Part shown: one piece after another, positions 33,486-47,700 of the stretch | How positions within the stretch are numbered: the first letter of the stretch is position 1 | How the letters are laid out: every line of letters begins with the position of its first letter | Assembly: GCA_022578965.1 (NCBI GenBank) | Contig: MU400736.1 | Location: 1-62,242, forward strand | Direction: 5' to 3' | Length of the DNA stretch: 62,242 bases | From: Xylaria sp. FL1777 | Taxonomy: Eukaryota > Ascomycota > Sordariomycetes > Xylariales > Xylariaceae | Notes under the pieces: generated by a model | What the model saw: the letters and a program-made list of their open reading frames with translations, nothing else | Databases searched by the model: none | What the model was told of the DNA's origin: nothing | Program-made: the position numbers and the translations under genes

Positions 33486-35453
33486 AAGTTTTAATTACTT
33501 GCAATAAAGCTATTATTTAGCTTGTTATTTATTAAGTTGTTTCTTTTAATATTATAGGCTTTTGCTAATTTTATTTTATAAAGTATAAAAGTTTAATTGT
33601 TAAATTTTTTACTTAAAAATTAAGCTAGCTGCTTGTTTTTTAGCTAATAAAGTTTTTTATCTTTTAATTCTTTTTGTTTGCTTTTTATTTTAGCATTTAA
33701 ATCTTTGTTATTTAAAACAAAGTTTTTTTTTTAGAGTTAATAATAAGCTTTTTGCTTTAGCAGCTTATTATTGCTTAAAACAAAGTTATATATTTATTTT
33801 ATTGCAGCGTTAAGTATTCTTTTTTTATTTTTGCTAATTTTTACAATTTTTAAGAGAACTTTTATACATTTAAAGCTTACAAAAAATTTTAGCTTTTTTA
33901 AACACTATTTGGAATTTTAATATATAATGTTTTCTTGTTTTAATTTATAAGCAAAGCTGCATTTATAAACGTAATAATTATTTATACTACATTTTTAACA
34001 AATAATTGCTTTTGCTAAATAAAGATTATTTAATTTTATTTGTTATAAAAAATTAAACAATTGTTTACTTCGTTTTTGTTTTTTAGAATTATATTTACTT
34101 TTTTATAAATACTTAAAAGTTATAGCATTAATGCTAAACATTTGCTTTTTTAACAAGTTTATATTAATTTTATAATATTATAGTACTTATAGTTTTTAAT
34201 TAATAAGCTAAATATATTAATTTTATAGTTCTTTTAGCATTTTTTTTAGTTTTTTTTTTATAATTGCTACGTTTTTTTGTTTTAACTTTAGCTGTTATAT
34301 TTGCTTAGTAATATTATTTATATTTTAATTGTAAGCAAAGTATTAAGCTAGTTTTACTTGCTGCTTTTTAATAATAACTTTTTTAGTAGCTAATATAATT
34401 ATATTAATAGCTAGCTTAATAGCATTAATAGTAATATATAAAGGTTTATTAAAGTTATAATTATATAAATAATTAACTTTTTTTTATACTTTATGCGCTT
34501 TTTTTGTTTTTTTAAAATAAAAATCAGCTTAAATTTTCTATTTATTTAAATGTTTAATGTTTTATAAAAATTTTTATATAACATTTTATTTAAGTTATTA
34601 TATAACTTTTTAAAAAACTTTATTACTTTAGTTTTATTAAGTAAGCTTTATTTTTTTATAGCTTTTTTATTTGTAAAAATAGCATGCTTTTTTTTTTTTT
34701 TTAAAGCTTGCTTATTTAAAAATAAGTGCTATAAAAAAACAATAGCTATGTTTTACGCAAAATCTTTAAGCAATAGCTAGCTTATAACTAAAAAACCTTG
34801 CTTTTTATTTTTTAATAAAAAATAGTATTAGTTTAAAAAATAAAATATATTTTTAATTATTAACTATTTTTTATATTAACGCATAAGCTTAAACTTATTT
34901 AGTATAAATAAGCATTAAATTTGCTTATATTATAACTTTTAAAAGTTTTAGCAACACTTATTTTTTTTAAGCTTGTTTTTTATTTTTTTTGTTTATACGA
35001 AAGCAATTGTGTTTTTTTTTTTAAAAAGCATTAGTTTTTTAATAAAAATCTTCTTTTTTTAGCTTTTTAAGAGTTCTTAGCAATATGTTTTCTAGCTATA
35101 CTATTTTAAAGATTGTATTAACTTTTTAATACTTAATTGCTATTTTACTAAAAAAAATAAAAACGCTTTATAAACTAAGCTAAAAAAAACAGTTTAATAT
35201 TTTTATACGTTTATTTTAAGCTTTATTAATTAAAAGCTGCTAGCTTAAATGCTTATTATTAATTATAGCTAAACTGCTTATATTAAGCAAATCTTGCTTA
35301 TTGCTAGCTAAAGCAGCTAAATATAATATATTATAACTTATATATAAAAATTATAGTAATTAATTAATAAATAAATCAAATATATAAGTTAACAATAATA
35401 AATTGTTTGCTTATAGGTTTTATAGTATTATTTATTGTAAATAAAAGATTGCA
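33486..35453 (-). other. T-rich minus-strand coding relic, continuation beyond LINE copy 2
   Basis: A minus-strand frame from 34078 to about 33790 reads about 96 codons with four stops, including AKAIICQKCSINNYYVYKCS, whose Cys-rich spacing hints at a zinc-binding fold, and KLKFFVSFKCIKVLLKIVKI. Family not identified. It is probably the same element as 26501-29725. Beyond 34400 only AT-rich background is visible. Confidence 0.35.
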
Positions 35454-35751
35454 GCAGTATAATTGCGCTAAATTTACTATAATACTTTAATTGCAAAAAA
35501 ATAAGTTATAACTTATATATTTAAGCAATTAGGCTATATATAACTTAAAGAATAAAACAATTAATAAAAAAGCTATATAATAATATAAATAAAGCAACTA
35601 TAGCTAATTTCTATTATATTATTTATAATGTTTAAATTTATGCTTTAAAATTTAGCGCAATATTTACTTCTTTATTTCTATTATATAACTTAGCTTAAAC
35701 TTACTTTAATTAGCTAGTTAGCTTATTTAGCTACTTTATTTTATTTTAATA
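35454..35751 (+). repeat. 298-bp dispersed repeat, copy B
   Basis: Gap-free partner of 6571-6868, same orientation and same length. It is slightly more mutated at its start (gcagtataattgcgctaaat). Flanks differ from those of copy A. No target duplication is visible. Confidence 0.7.
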
Positions 35752-38080
35752 GTTAATAATAAAAAGCTAGCAATAAAGAAAATATTATATACTACTATAA
35801 TATAGCTAATATAATAATAGTATAGCTTTAAAATTTTAGTATGTTTAATAAACATATATTTTATAAATATTAGCTAAATATAACCTTACTGCACTAAGTT
35901 ATTTACTTTTATTTTCAGGATTAGTATTATTGCTAAAAAGCATTATAACAAGCAGTTTATAATACGTAAAAGCTAAATATTAATTAGTATATATACTTAA
36001 ACTAAGCTAAATAAAAATATGTATTATAAAGAATATAGTAGCTAAAGCAAAGTGGATTTTTAAATAACTGCAATAAATTAACAGCTATTTTTAGCTACAA
36101 ATTAGATCTACAAACGTACTAAAGTAAACATAAGCTAAAATAATAGTAGTAATAATAATAATAAAGTTAATTATTAAAACAAATAAAATTAGCAAAAGTA
36201 AGCAAACAAGCATTCTTTTTAATACTTATATAATTAGCACTTTAGCTATATATAGCTTTATTAGCTACTTTTATAATTAGTACACTTTTATATAAATTGC
36301 ATTCTATTTTTTAACTTTAATAATGTTTAGAAAATCTTTACTTAAGTAAATTATAGCTTTATTAGCAACTCTTTTTTTTATTTATTTTTAGACAACTTTT
36401 TTAATTATATATATTTATATATATGCTATACTGTTTAAATATAAATTAAATATATTAATATATATACTACGTATAAACTAACTACTAATTAAAATAGCTA
36501 AATATTTTTGCAAAGCTATTTTAGAACTTTTAATAGCTAAACAGTTCTGTAAAGCTATTGCTAAATTAAACTTATTTTTTTTGTAGTACTAATTTATATA
36601 AACTGCTTTTAAATATATACTAATTACAACTTAATAATACTTCTAGTAAAATAGCTTAAATTAAACAATTAATTTATTATAGTTTTGCTAGTCTTTTTAT
36701 TTTTAATAACTTTATAACTAAACATTTTTATTAAACTATTTAACTTTTTAAACTAATACTTTTTTAAGTTTTTTAAAATATTTAGCGCATAGTATAATTA
36801 ATGTTAGTCTTAAAGTACTTTTATTTCTTGATCTAAGAATTTTGTTTTTAAGTAGCAATATTTTTATGCTTTTGCTGCGCTATTAATATATAAACTTTAT
36901 AAATCTTATAAACGTTTAAAATTTCTTTAAAAACCAAAGTATTTTATATGCAGTATAATTTATACTATTCTAGAAATACTTACGTTTTTTTAGATAGCTT
37001 ATAGTATATAAATCATTCTAAGTTATTTTTAGGACCTTTTTTTAACTATATAGTTACCTAACAATACTAATAGCTTTATAAGCTAACTTACATTTATTTA
37101 ATTAATTAACTTATTTAATATATATAGCTATAAACCTTACTAAAGGTATAATACTTTTATTTTTATATTAATTAGTTATTGCTATAAATATTACTATTTT
37201 AGCTAAGTTTTAAACCAAAGCGCTTAGTTAGCTAGTTAGCTAGTTAGCTAGCTAGTTAATTAACTAGTTAACTTATTTATTAACTTACTAATTTATATTT
37301 TTTTTAATTAATAAATACGTTTAACTTAATATAAATTATATTTATAACAAAGTAGCAAATTATTGCTTTTAATATAAATAGTTAGATTTAGTTAATTAAA
37401 ATTAATTAGCTAACGTTATATTAAATAGTTATTTTAGGCCTTAGTTAACCTAACATTTTATTAAAAAAGCTACTTAAGTAAAAATAAAAAGTTAATGCTT
37501 TAGCTTAACTTGCTATATAATCTTTAGTTTTTTATGTTATAATTAAAATATATTACTAAGTAAATATAATATAACACTACAAAATGCGCGATTATAGCAT
37601 TATTAGTTATTTTTTTTTTTGAAATAATATATTGTTTTATATTGTTTTACTGCATAATATATTTATAAAAGCTTATAAATACCTTAATTTTTATATTTTC
37701 CTGTATTAAAATAAAGCAAAAAAGCTTATAAAAACTATACTTTTTTTTTAAGTATAAAGAAAAAATATAGTATACTTATTTTATAACTACCTTTAAATAT
37801 ACTTAATTAATTAAAACATTAAAAATTTAGCATTTAAATAAAATAAAATTAATTAAAGTTAATAATTAAAATATAGCTATTTTTAGTAATATAGTTTATA
37901 AAAAGTTTATTATAAAAGCAAAGATATTGCAGTAATATTTTAATGCTTAGCTATATAATTAAGCTATATTTAGCTATTAAAGGCTTTTATAAACATATAT
38001 TTTTTAAGCTATATATATTAGCATTAATACTTGTAGCTACTATGTTTTAAGTATTAATAATACTAGAAAATATTATTAAA
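35752..38080. other. AT-rich stretch, no gene seen
   Basis: No frame or alignment recognised. It contains the TTAGCTAG-type simple repeat listed separately. Confidence 0.5.
37224..37274. repeat. Simple repeat of ttagctag units
   Basis: A run of ttagctag/ttaactag units, largely palindromic, most likely a slippage product. Confidence 0.8.
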
Positions 38081-38081
38081 T

Positions 38082-38122
38082 CTTGTTTTAAAAAAACAAG
38101 CAATTAAAGCTGCTTGTTTTTT
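38082..38122. repeat. Perfect 12-bp hairpin with a third overlapping arm
   Basis: aaaaaacaagca at 38091-38102 pairs perfectly with tgcttgtttttt at 38111-38122 across an 8-base loop. A preceding cttgtttt at 38082-38089 could pair with the left arm instead, giving two alternative hairpins. No flanking gene exists, so a terminator role is not supported. Confidence 0.6.
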
Positions 38123-41100
38123 GTATATATAGCATTTTTTCTTTTTTTCTTTTAATTATTAAAAATGCCTTTAATACATTTATTTTAATTTTTTTAAGAA
38201 CTAATATGCTTTTGTTTTATACTTTTTATTAGGTTTAAGCAATATATATTATATGCTACTAGCATTAAAAATATTTACGCTATAATACCTTTGTTTAATT
38301 AATAGCTATACTAGTTTAATTTTTGCTAAAGTGTTTTAATGTTTTATGTTTTTATAATATATTTTTATAATAAAGTGTATAAAATAAAAGTAAATTTTTC
38401 TGCTTTGCTATATATTGCTTTTATTAATTATAACAAACTTTTATTTATTAATTATTAAATATATTGCTTTTTATAAAAAAATCAAAATTATATATAGTTT
38501 TATTATAACTATACTGTTTTAAATTATATCTTTATGTTTTTTATTTTTTAAAAACAACTTATTTTAGTTAATAAAAATTTAGTTATATTATTATTTTATT
38601 TGCTATGTTATGCTGCTTTTTTATTTATTTTAAGCTTTTTAGCAATAGTTATTAACTTAAAAAATAGCTTATATATGTTATTAATACTTATATAAACTAT
38701 ATTAATATGCTAGTTATTGCTTTTAGCTGCTGTTTAATAACTAGTAGTAGTTTAGCTAAAGTACTTTAAGGTTTTATAATTATAGCTATATAGTATACTA
38801 TATAATACTATTAGTTTTTATTTTTTTATATTTAATTAACAAATTTTGCTAGGCTTATATATTTATTAAAGATTTGCAATAACTTTTTTTTTAATAGTAA
38901 TAACCTTTAGGAACTATTAGTAATACATAAAATTAGCATTATAGCAAACTAGCTATTTATTTATAACTATTATAGTTTGCTTAATATTTAAGCAACAAAT
39001 ATAGCGCTTAACTTTTTATGTTTTATGTTCTGTTATTTAAAGCTAAATAACAGTTAACTAGTTAATAATACAAAACTAAAAGCTTTGTTCTTAAGTAAAG
39101 CGTTATATTATGTTTAGCACTAAAACAACTTTTATAAATATAAATTTATTACATATACATTATATTAAACTATTAAAGCTTATAGCTATATAATTATTAT
39201 ACTTAAATTAACTAATAACTAAAACTTTATTGCTAAGGCTATATATTATATTATAATTAACTTATGTTTTATATTAATTAAATAACGGACTATTAAATTA
39301 AACTATTTATTATTACTATTAAACAACGTATGTTTTAGCTACTATATATTAAAACATTTTTTATTGTTGTTAGTTAAAATAAACTGCTATTATACTTTTT
39401 ATGTTTAGTTTATAAAGTAAGTAACTATAAAGTAAAAAAAACACTAGCAATAATTAAAATATAAGCATAATTAATTAGTTAAGTCAAAAAATAAACAAAA
39501 TAATTTACGTAAAAAAACCTTGTTTTTACTTAAGCAAGTATATAATGCACGCTAAAAATAGCTGCTTTATTAGTAATATAAAGTATAAAAAAATAGCCTA
39601 AGTTTAAGTAGTTTATTATGCTATATATATATTTCTAAGTTTTTTGCTATAACTATAATAAATAGTAATATTTTATAACATATAACTAATATTAATTAAT
39701 ATAAGTTTAGTTTTTTTAAGTTAGTAAATAAGTTATAAGTTATTATAAAAAACTTTATAATATTTAAGTCTTAATTTTAAATTTGTTTTTTTTTTAAATT
39801 TATTAGTTATTTTAGCTATTTATTGATTTAATTATAGTAGCATATATATTATAAAAGTAAAATATCTAGTAATTATTGTTAGCTATTTTTTTTAAGTAAA
39901 GAAATTATTTAGATTTTTGTGAAATAATAAAATTAATTTCTTTTATAATAAAATTAATGTTTTTTATAGTAAGCAATACTTATTTTACTTTTTATAGTAA
40001 CATATTATTTAATGTATAATTAGTTTTATTTGTTTTTATATTATTAAAACGTATATTTAAATAAAGCTGCTTTATAGTATTTTGAAACAGTTTTGCAAAA
40101 TACTTATAAAAGGGCTATTTTTTTTTAGTGTATTAAGTATATTTAATAGTTAGTTTAATGCTATAAACGTTTTTGTTTAAAGCATTTTAAGCATAAGCTT
40201 TTTTTAAAATAAATAACTTTATTTATTTTTAAGTGTTATAATTAACGTTTGTTGTTTTAATGCTATTTTTAATTACAATATAGCTATTTTATAAATATTT
40301 GCTTTTATAAGCAATAGTAAACATAAATAAATCTTTTTTATTATATGTTTATAAAACTAGTTTTTAGTTTATAAAAAGTAATAAAAATTCTAGTAATATT
40401 AAAATTATAACGTTAAAAAATTAATTTTTTATTAATTTTATTTTATTAGTAAGTATTATATAATATAAATAGCAAATCAAATAGCTAATATATATAAAAT
40501 TTTTTAAATAAACAGAAAAATCTCTTGTTTTTGTAGTAATAATTAATATATATATATTATATTTAGAATTAATAATTTGCTAAACAAGGAATAATGTAGC
40601 TAAAAAATTTGCTATGTTTCTTTAAGCATTTAGAATACTGTTTAAGTAGTATTAAGCTTATAACTTGAATTAAAGCAGCAGCTAGATTTTAAGCTTTGTA
40701 CGTAAATAATTCTTTGCTTTTGTAAAAATTAATGCATAAAAGCCTAACTAGTAGTTTATTAATTAATTTTTTTACAAAAATAAAACATAGCAATTGTTTT
40801 TTTTTTTTTTAATAGTTTTAGGTTTTTAATTAGCATAAAGCTATTATAGCTAACTGTTTTTTTACTTTTAATCTTTTGTTGCCTAATATTAACTTTATAA
40901 TAAAATCATTAATAATGTAATTAAATTTAGTTTTTTTTAAATATTTATTAACTTTTTAAATTTTAAGTTATGTTATACCTTAAAATTAATGTTAAACAAA
41001 GGTTTTAAGTGTAATATTAAACAAATTTATATTTTTTTTTTAACTTTACAGATTTTAATAATAAATATTTATATTATTATAGCTTTTTTTTTTATTTTAG

Positions 41101-41612
41101 CAATTTGTTTATGTAAAAAAAAAGTCTTAAGCACTAAAAATTAAAAATATATTTATAACTGTAAGCCTATTTAAAAAAAATCTAAAAAGTTAAATAAAAC
41201 TAGTTGTTATTTAGCAATAATGCTAATAAAAAAAAAAAACAAGTTTTGTTGCAATTATGCTTTTTAAATAAAATGCGTAATTACGTAATAATTGCATATA
41301 GTATTATTTTTTATATGTGCTATTTTTACGTTTTAAATTAGTTTTTTTAATAAGCTTACTAAACTTAGTTCATTGTTTTGTAAAAAGGGCATTTTAGAAA
41401 TAAAAAGTAAAAAGCTTTAATAAAAAGCTTAATAATGTTGCTAAAAAAAAATCAATTATTAGTATAATAAACAATAGTAATAAAACTAACTTTTTAGCTA
41501 ATAATTATATATTAAGAATTAAGCTATACTAGTTATAATGCTTATAATAAAAAGTAGCGCTTAAAAACAAATCTTATTAAAAACATAATATTTTTAGTTT
41601 TTAACTTTTGCT
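38123..41612. other. AT-rich stretch, no gene seen
   Basis: Frames are short and stop-rich in the parts I sampled. No match to the elements above was found by eye. Confidence 0.45.
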
Positions 41613-41735
41613 TTAATAACTTAAGTAGTGCTACTATTTTTATTACTACTAACATTTATAAATATATAGCTATTATTTACTACATTAATAACTTAAGTAG
41701 TGCTAATATTTTTGTTGCTGCTAAAAATTATAAGC
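41613..41735 (+). repeat. Two-unit tandem repeat, 72-bp period
   Basis: ttaataacttaagtagtgct occurs at 41613 and again at 41685. The following bases (actatttttattactact versus aatatttttgttgctgct) are also alike, differing mainly by A/G transitions. Confidence 0.65.
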
Positions 41736-44700
41736 GTTTTATGTTTTTTTTTTTTTTTTTTTAGATACAAAGTAACTATACCTTTTAGTTCTTAGCACTA
41801 ATTTTATTATTACTATTAAAATAAAGTAGCATAAAATAAAGTAGCATAGCTATAAACATTAGTTTAATACTTTTATATACTAAATAAACTATATAATATA
41901 TATTTTAGTATAATAAATTAATTAATATTAAAGAAATAAAATAATTAAATAAAATATGCTTAATTAATGCTAAACTTTTATAACTTTTACTGTTTGTTCT
42001 TTTTATATGTTTTAAATCTATTGCTAAGTTTATAAAAAAACAAGTATACCTTTTATTTAATTATATTGCAACTAAGCTATACTTAAACATATTATATAAT
42101 TATTTTACTTATTATAATCTATTTTATTATTTATTTATACATTTTATATAGCTATATGCAAAAAGGTTAATTAAGCATATATATTAAAGAAAACGTAAGC
42201 TTTTTATAAGTTTTAAAGTGCATTATAAGCTAGCTACTTTAAAACTTAAAAAATGCCTTAAATTAGAAAAAAAATAACATTAAAAAACATATAATAACTT
42301 CTTTTTTTTTTTTTTGTTTTATAAGCACTACTTATTTATTTAGCTAATTAGTACACTATTAATGCTATAGCTAGCTACTAATAAGTTTAAAAAAACAGTA
42401 AGTAAGCTAAAAAACATACTAACTACTATAGAAAACCCATTTTTTTTGTAAAAAGTAAAAAAATAAAGTAGCAAAAAGAAAACATAAATGCATATATAGC
42501 ATAAAAGCAGCCCTTATATAAAAGTTACTAAAGCAGCGCTAGCTTAATTAATAAACTAAACATATTAAATAATTAAGCTAAGCATTTTTAATAGTTAACA
42601 TATTATTAATTAATTAATTAATTAATTAATTTACTTTAATGTTAAGTATAAAGCTTTAGCTATTTTGTATACTTTTTAAAAGATTTCAAATATAGCAAAC
42701 TTTATTTATAATATAGTAAAATATATTAGTACAAAAGGTTTAATTAATTAATTAACTAATTAATTAAGTAATTAATTAGTTTAACTAATATATATAATAT
42801 ATTACTATTAAATATAATGCTATTTTATGCTTTTAAAAGCTTTATTATTTTAATGCTTGTAGTTATTATAACTTAATCCTTTAAGCTAAAAACTATTAGT
42901 TCTTTATTTAGTATGCAAATTATCTAGCAAATAATTAACATATTATAAGATTTTAATTATTTTATATTTTTTTTTCCTTTATATTAATAAATCTGTTTTT
43001 TAATTTAGTTTTTATGTTTATACTATTTAATTTATTTATTAATGCTTAATAATTAACAAAAAAGCAAATATTTAAAAAAACATTTAGCTTTATATTGCTA
43101 AGCAACTATATGCTATTTAAATTAGTAAACTTTAATAATTAAACATATATAAATAAGAATTTTTTGCTGCTTTTTTTTTTATTATTAGTCTTTTTACTAC
43201 TATTTGCTGTTTTATTTAAATATAAAGTAACCTTAAAAAACGTTTTTTTTTAGGCTTTATACTTAGTTATAGCTAAGCTAGTTATATAAGCTATGCTTAT
43301 TTAGCTAAAAATAACAAGCAATTTAATAACTTTTAGTACTTTTACGTTTTATTTCTTAGAACTAAAAAATAATAGTATAATATTATTTTTTAAAGCTAGA
43401 TAATATATTGTTTTATTATTTACTTTTTTAATAAAAACATAAACAAGCAGTTCTATATAAAAATAAACACTTAGCGTTAAGCAAATATATATTGCTATAA
43501 AAAACAAAATAAACTTTTTTGCTAAAAATTTACTTCTGTTTATTATACTTAAACTAAAATAAATGTTAATTGTTATAATAATTAGCATTTTCTTACTAAA
43601 TAAATTATAAGCTAAAATAGCTAAATTAAATTTTATGTTTTTATAAGAACTTTTCTTTTTTTTTTTATTATTTGCATTTATTTATATATATAAGTGTTCT
43701 TAAACTTTAGTAAAATATTTTATTGTTAGTATACTTAGCTTATGTTTTAACAAAAAAATAAATAAAAACAAAGCATAGTTATTATACTATAAAAACAACT
43801 ATGCTGCTTTAAAGTTAATAATATATTGCAGCTTATTATTATATATAATAAGTTAAAATTTATTAATAGGCCTAAAATAAAGCAATAAAAAGTTATTTAT
43901 TGCTTAAGCATTTAGTGTATTTTAGTTTTTTTTAGTTTAAGTTTTAAAGCAAAATTAATTTAAAAAACTACGCAATTATATATTGCTTTATGCTTTTATT
44001 TGCTGTTTTAAGCAAACTAATTTTATAACGTTTTTTATTAGTGCTAAGCTTTTAGTTCTTTTAATAGCGCAAGCAATTTAAGCAATTGTTGCTTTTTTAT
44101 TACTATTGTTTATAATTTTAATAGCTTTATAAATAGTATAACTTTTATGTCCGTTATTTATATTTTATATATATTAATTGTTAAAATTATAATTATTGCC
44201 TTTTAAGTTTTATTATTAGCATTTTTTTTATTTTTTATGCATTAAGTGCTTACTTAAAGTATAGCTATATATTGCTTATATAAAGGCTATTAAATTTGTT
44301 AAACTTTTAGCTAGCAATATGCTACTTATTAAAAAAAACTAAGCAAAATTACTAGCTATAAAAATATATAAAAAGCTATTAAATTGTTTTTTGTTTTTTA
44401 TATTACAGTTTTTATACATAGCTTTTTTAACTTAAAATAAAAGTTTAGCTAAAACTATGCTAATTTTATTAATAATAAAAACAAGTTTATTTTGCTATAG
44501 TTATATAGTATTTTTATTTTTTAATGTTAAACTTTAAAAAGTTTATTTATTGCATACTTTAAACCTTATTATTAAATATATTATAACGCTATTAATACTT
44601 GCTGCTACGCTTTTAATAAAAGCAGTAATTAATATTTTGTTTTTTTTTTTTAACTAAAAAAACACTTTATATATAGCTTAAATAATAACAGATTTTCTAA

Positions 44701-47700
44701 TGCTGCTTTGTTTTTTTAAGAAACTAATAGTAATAAGTAGTTTTAGTATATTTTTTTATACTGCGTTAGCATTAAAGTTAAGCTTTTAGCACACAAGCAA
44801 AACTGCTTTACTTTGTTTTGTATTTAAACTTTTTTTTGTATATATTATACAGCTAATAATATAGTATTTTATTAAAAGAAAATATCTAACAAAAGTAATA
44901 TTGCTTTTAAAATTATTTAATGTTAATATTTAAAAATACTATTAGTTTTAGTTAAACTTAAAACTTAGTATTATAAACTTACTTTTTTTAACTAAGTTTT
45001 TATAGTTATATATATAACTTAGCTTTTTTAAAACAATATACTTATTTTTTTTTTTAATGTGGTTTTTTAAAATTGCTAATTTAAGTTGCACTAGTTATAT
45101 TAGTATAACGCTAATTTGTTTAGCTAATATAACATTATTACTATTTTTACTATTTTTTATTTAGTTAAAAATATTTGTTTAATTTTTAATAAATATATTA
45201 AAACGCGTATTTTTAATATTTTTAACGTTTGCTTGCTAAATAAGTTATTTAAGATTATTTAATATACTAAGTAGCTTATTTACTTTTTTAAGTAATTATT
45301 TAAACTAGTTAAAATTATAGCGTAAAAAATGCAGAAATTTCTTTAGCTAGTTTTTTTTTACGTTTATTAGTTGCTAATTATCATTAAATAGTAAGTTATT
45401 ATTATTTATTAAATTAGTTTATTGATTTTTTTATGCTTTAGCGTTTTTTGCTGCTTTTTTTTTTAACTTTTTTAGCTAATTTAAATTTCTAACTTTAAAT
45501 AAAAGCTTATTATTTAACTAAGCATAATAATAATCCTAAAGTTTAAAAGCAAACATTTTAATTAAAGTACTAAAACAATATTATAAAACAAATAATAAAA
45601 GCTTTAGTATAGCGCCTTAATTTAGATCGTTTATATTTATGCTGTTAATAAGTTATTTATTAAAAACTAAAATCTGCTTTTTATTAATAAGCTTTTAAAC
45701 TATTTTTTTTAAAAAAAAAGTATTTTTGTTTATTAAAAAATAATGTAATAATAATTTCTTTTTTGGTTTTTCTATAAAATAAAAGCTGCTTACATAATTA
45801 TATAAATATATATTTTAAAGCATTATTTCTTTATGCGTATAAACTTGCATATAAAAAAAAACTTAACCTTTTTTGCTTAATAAGTTTAATAATAGCTAAA
45901 TAGCGTTAAAACTAAAGCAGTTAATTATGCATTATAAAAAAACTTTTAATGCGTAAATATAAAAGTAATTAAGGTTAACTATAGCTTAGTTTTTTATAAA
46001 TAAATAATAGTTTAGCATTTTAAGCAAATTAGCACAAACTTTAATAGCTAAAAGCTTTTAAGCAGTTGTTAATTTATTAAAAAGCAAAGCTATAAACCTG
46101 CAGAAAACTATGTTAGCTTTATTATTTGTTATAAAGAATAGCACAATAAAATTGCTTTTTACTTTTTTTATGTTTTTTTTATAAAGTTGTTTTTGTTAAT
46201 ATTGTGCTATTTAATCTAGGATTTTTTTTGCAAACATTATAGGTTTATAATGTTTAATTAGCGCTTTTATTATATAATTTAGCATATAATATATAATAAA
46301 AAAAGTTTAAAAGCGTTCTTATAAAAATATAAAGTTATAGTTACATTAAAATATTAATGCTATAATTAAATTAGTTTTGCTAACATACAAATAATTCCTT
46401 TTAATTTTAATAAAGCTATTTTTAGTTATATGTGTTACTTTTACTAACGTTTAAAAATAGCTAAATTAACAAGCTGTTTTTTTATATAGTTTTTTTTAAT
46501 AAGTGTTTATATAAGCGTAGCAATTATTATAAGCGTTTAAAAAAGCATACTGCTGTTTTATATATAATATTAATAATGTTTTATTAAACTAAAAATGCTT
46601 TAGTATATTTAAAACGTTAATATAAATAGTAATATAGCTAATATTGTTAACTAAATTGTTATTTAAACATTACTTTTTTTATTAATATTTCAAATTTTAA
46701 TTACTTAGTAAGCATAGTGCACTTTATTAAAAAAAAAATTTATATAGCTAATAATATGCTTTTTTAAGCTTAGGATTTTATTAGTAGCTAAATTATTAGT
46801 TAGTTTATGCATTATAGTATTGCTAGCTAGCTATAATATTTTATGTAAATAAAGGTTTCTTTAACTATTACTTTTTATTATATTATAATATGCAGCAACT
46901 TTACTAAATGCTTTAGCTTTTATTACATTTTTAATAAACATGTTTATATATATTTAAAACATTTAAGCAGTAGCTATAAGATTTTAATATATAGTTCTAG
47001 TAAATTTAAAGCTTTATTAATTATTATTAAAGCTTACTTAATACTTATTTAATGTTTTAGTTTATGCTAAGTTTTTAAAAAGCGCTATTTTAAAAATTAT
47101 AAAGCTACTTTAATTTTTAGGATTAATAGTAAACCAGATTATAAATAAGCTATATATAACAATTAGCAACTATAATTAATTTTTAAAAATATTTTTTTAT
47201 TCGTAAAAGTAAAGCTATTTATACTTAATTAATTAAATATTTTTTAGTATAGTTTTAATATATAAATTGCTATAATATTTATAATAGCAAATAAAACGCT
47301 TTTTAGCATTTAAATTTGCTAAGCTTAAAAAGCAGCATGCTTTTTAAACTATAGCTTATATATTTTGTTTAACTAAAGCTTTTAAAATAAAAGTGCTATT
47401 ATTTTAAATTTTATTATTTATAAGTAAAAATAAAAAAAAAAAATCTGCTGCATAGCAACTTTTATATCGCAAAAAATAACACTAAACCTAGACGTTTTAA
47501 CTAACGTTAGTATTGCAAGCATAAATGTTATTTCTAATAGCAAAAGCGTTTTTATGTTTTTTTTCTTTATATAAAAAAAAATGCAAAAATGCCTTTAAGT
47601 AAAAATTTTTATTAAAGCAGTTAATAAAGCTAATGCACTACTATATCTTAAAATATTTTATATTATTAACTTTAATAAAATTAACAGTTTTTACTATAAA

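Noticed and set aside
38082..38122. Hairpin followed by T residues considered as a bacterial-type terminator
   Set aside because: There is no gene upstream on either strand, and the context is eukaryotic transposon DNA.
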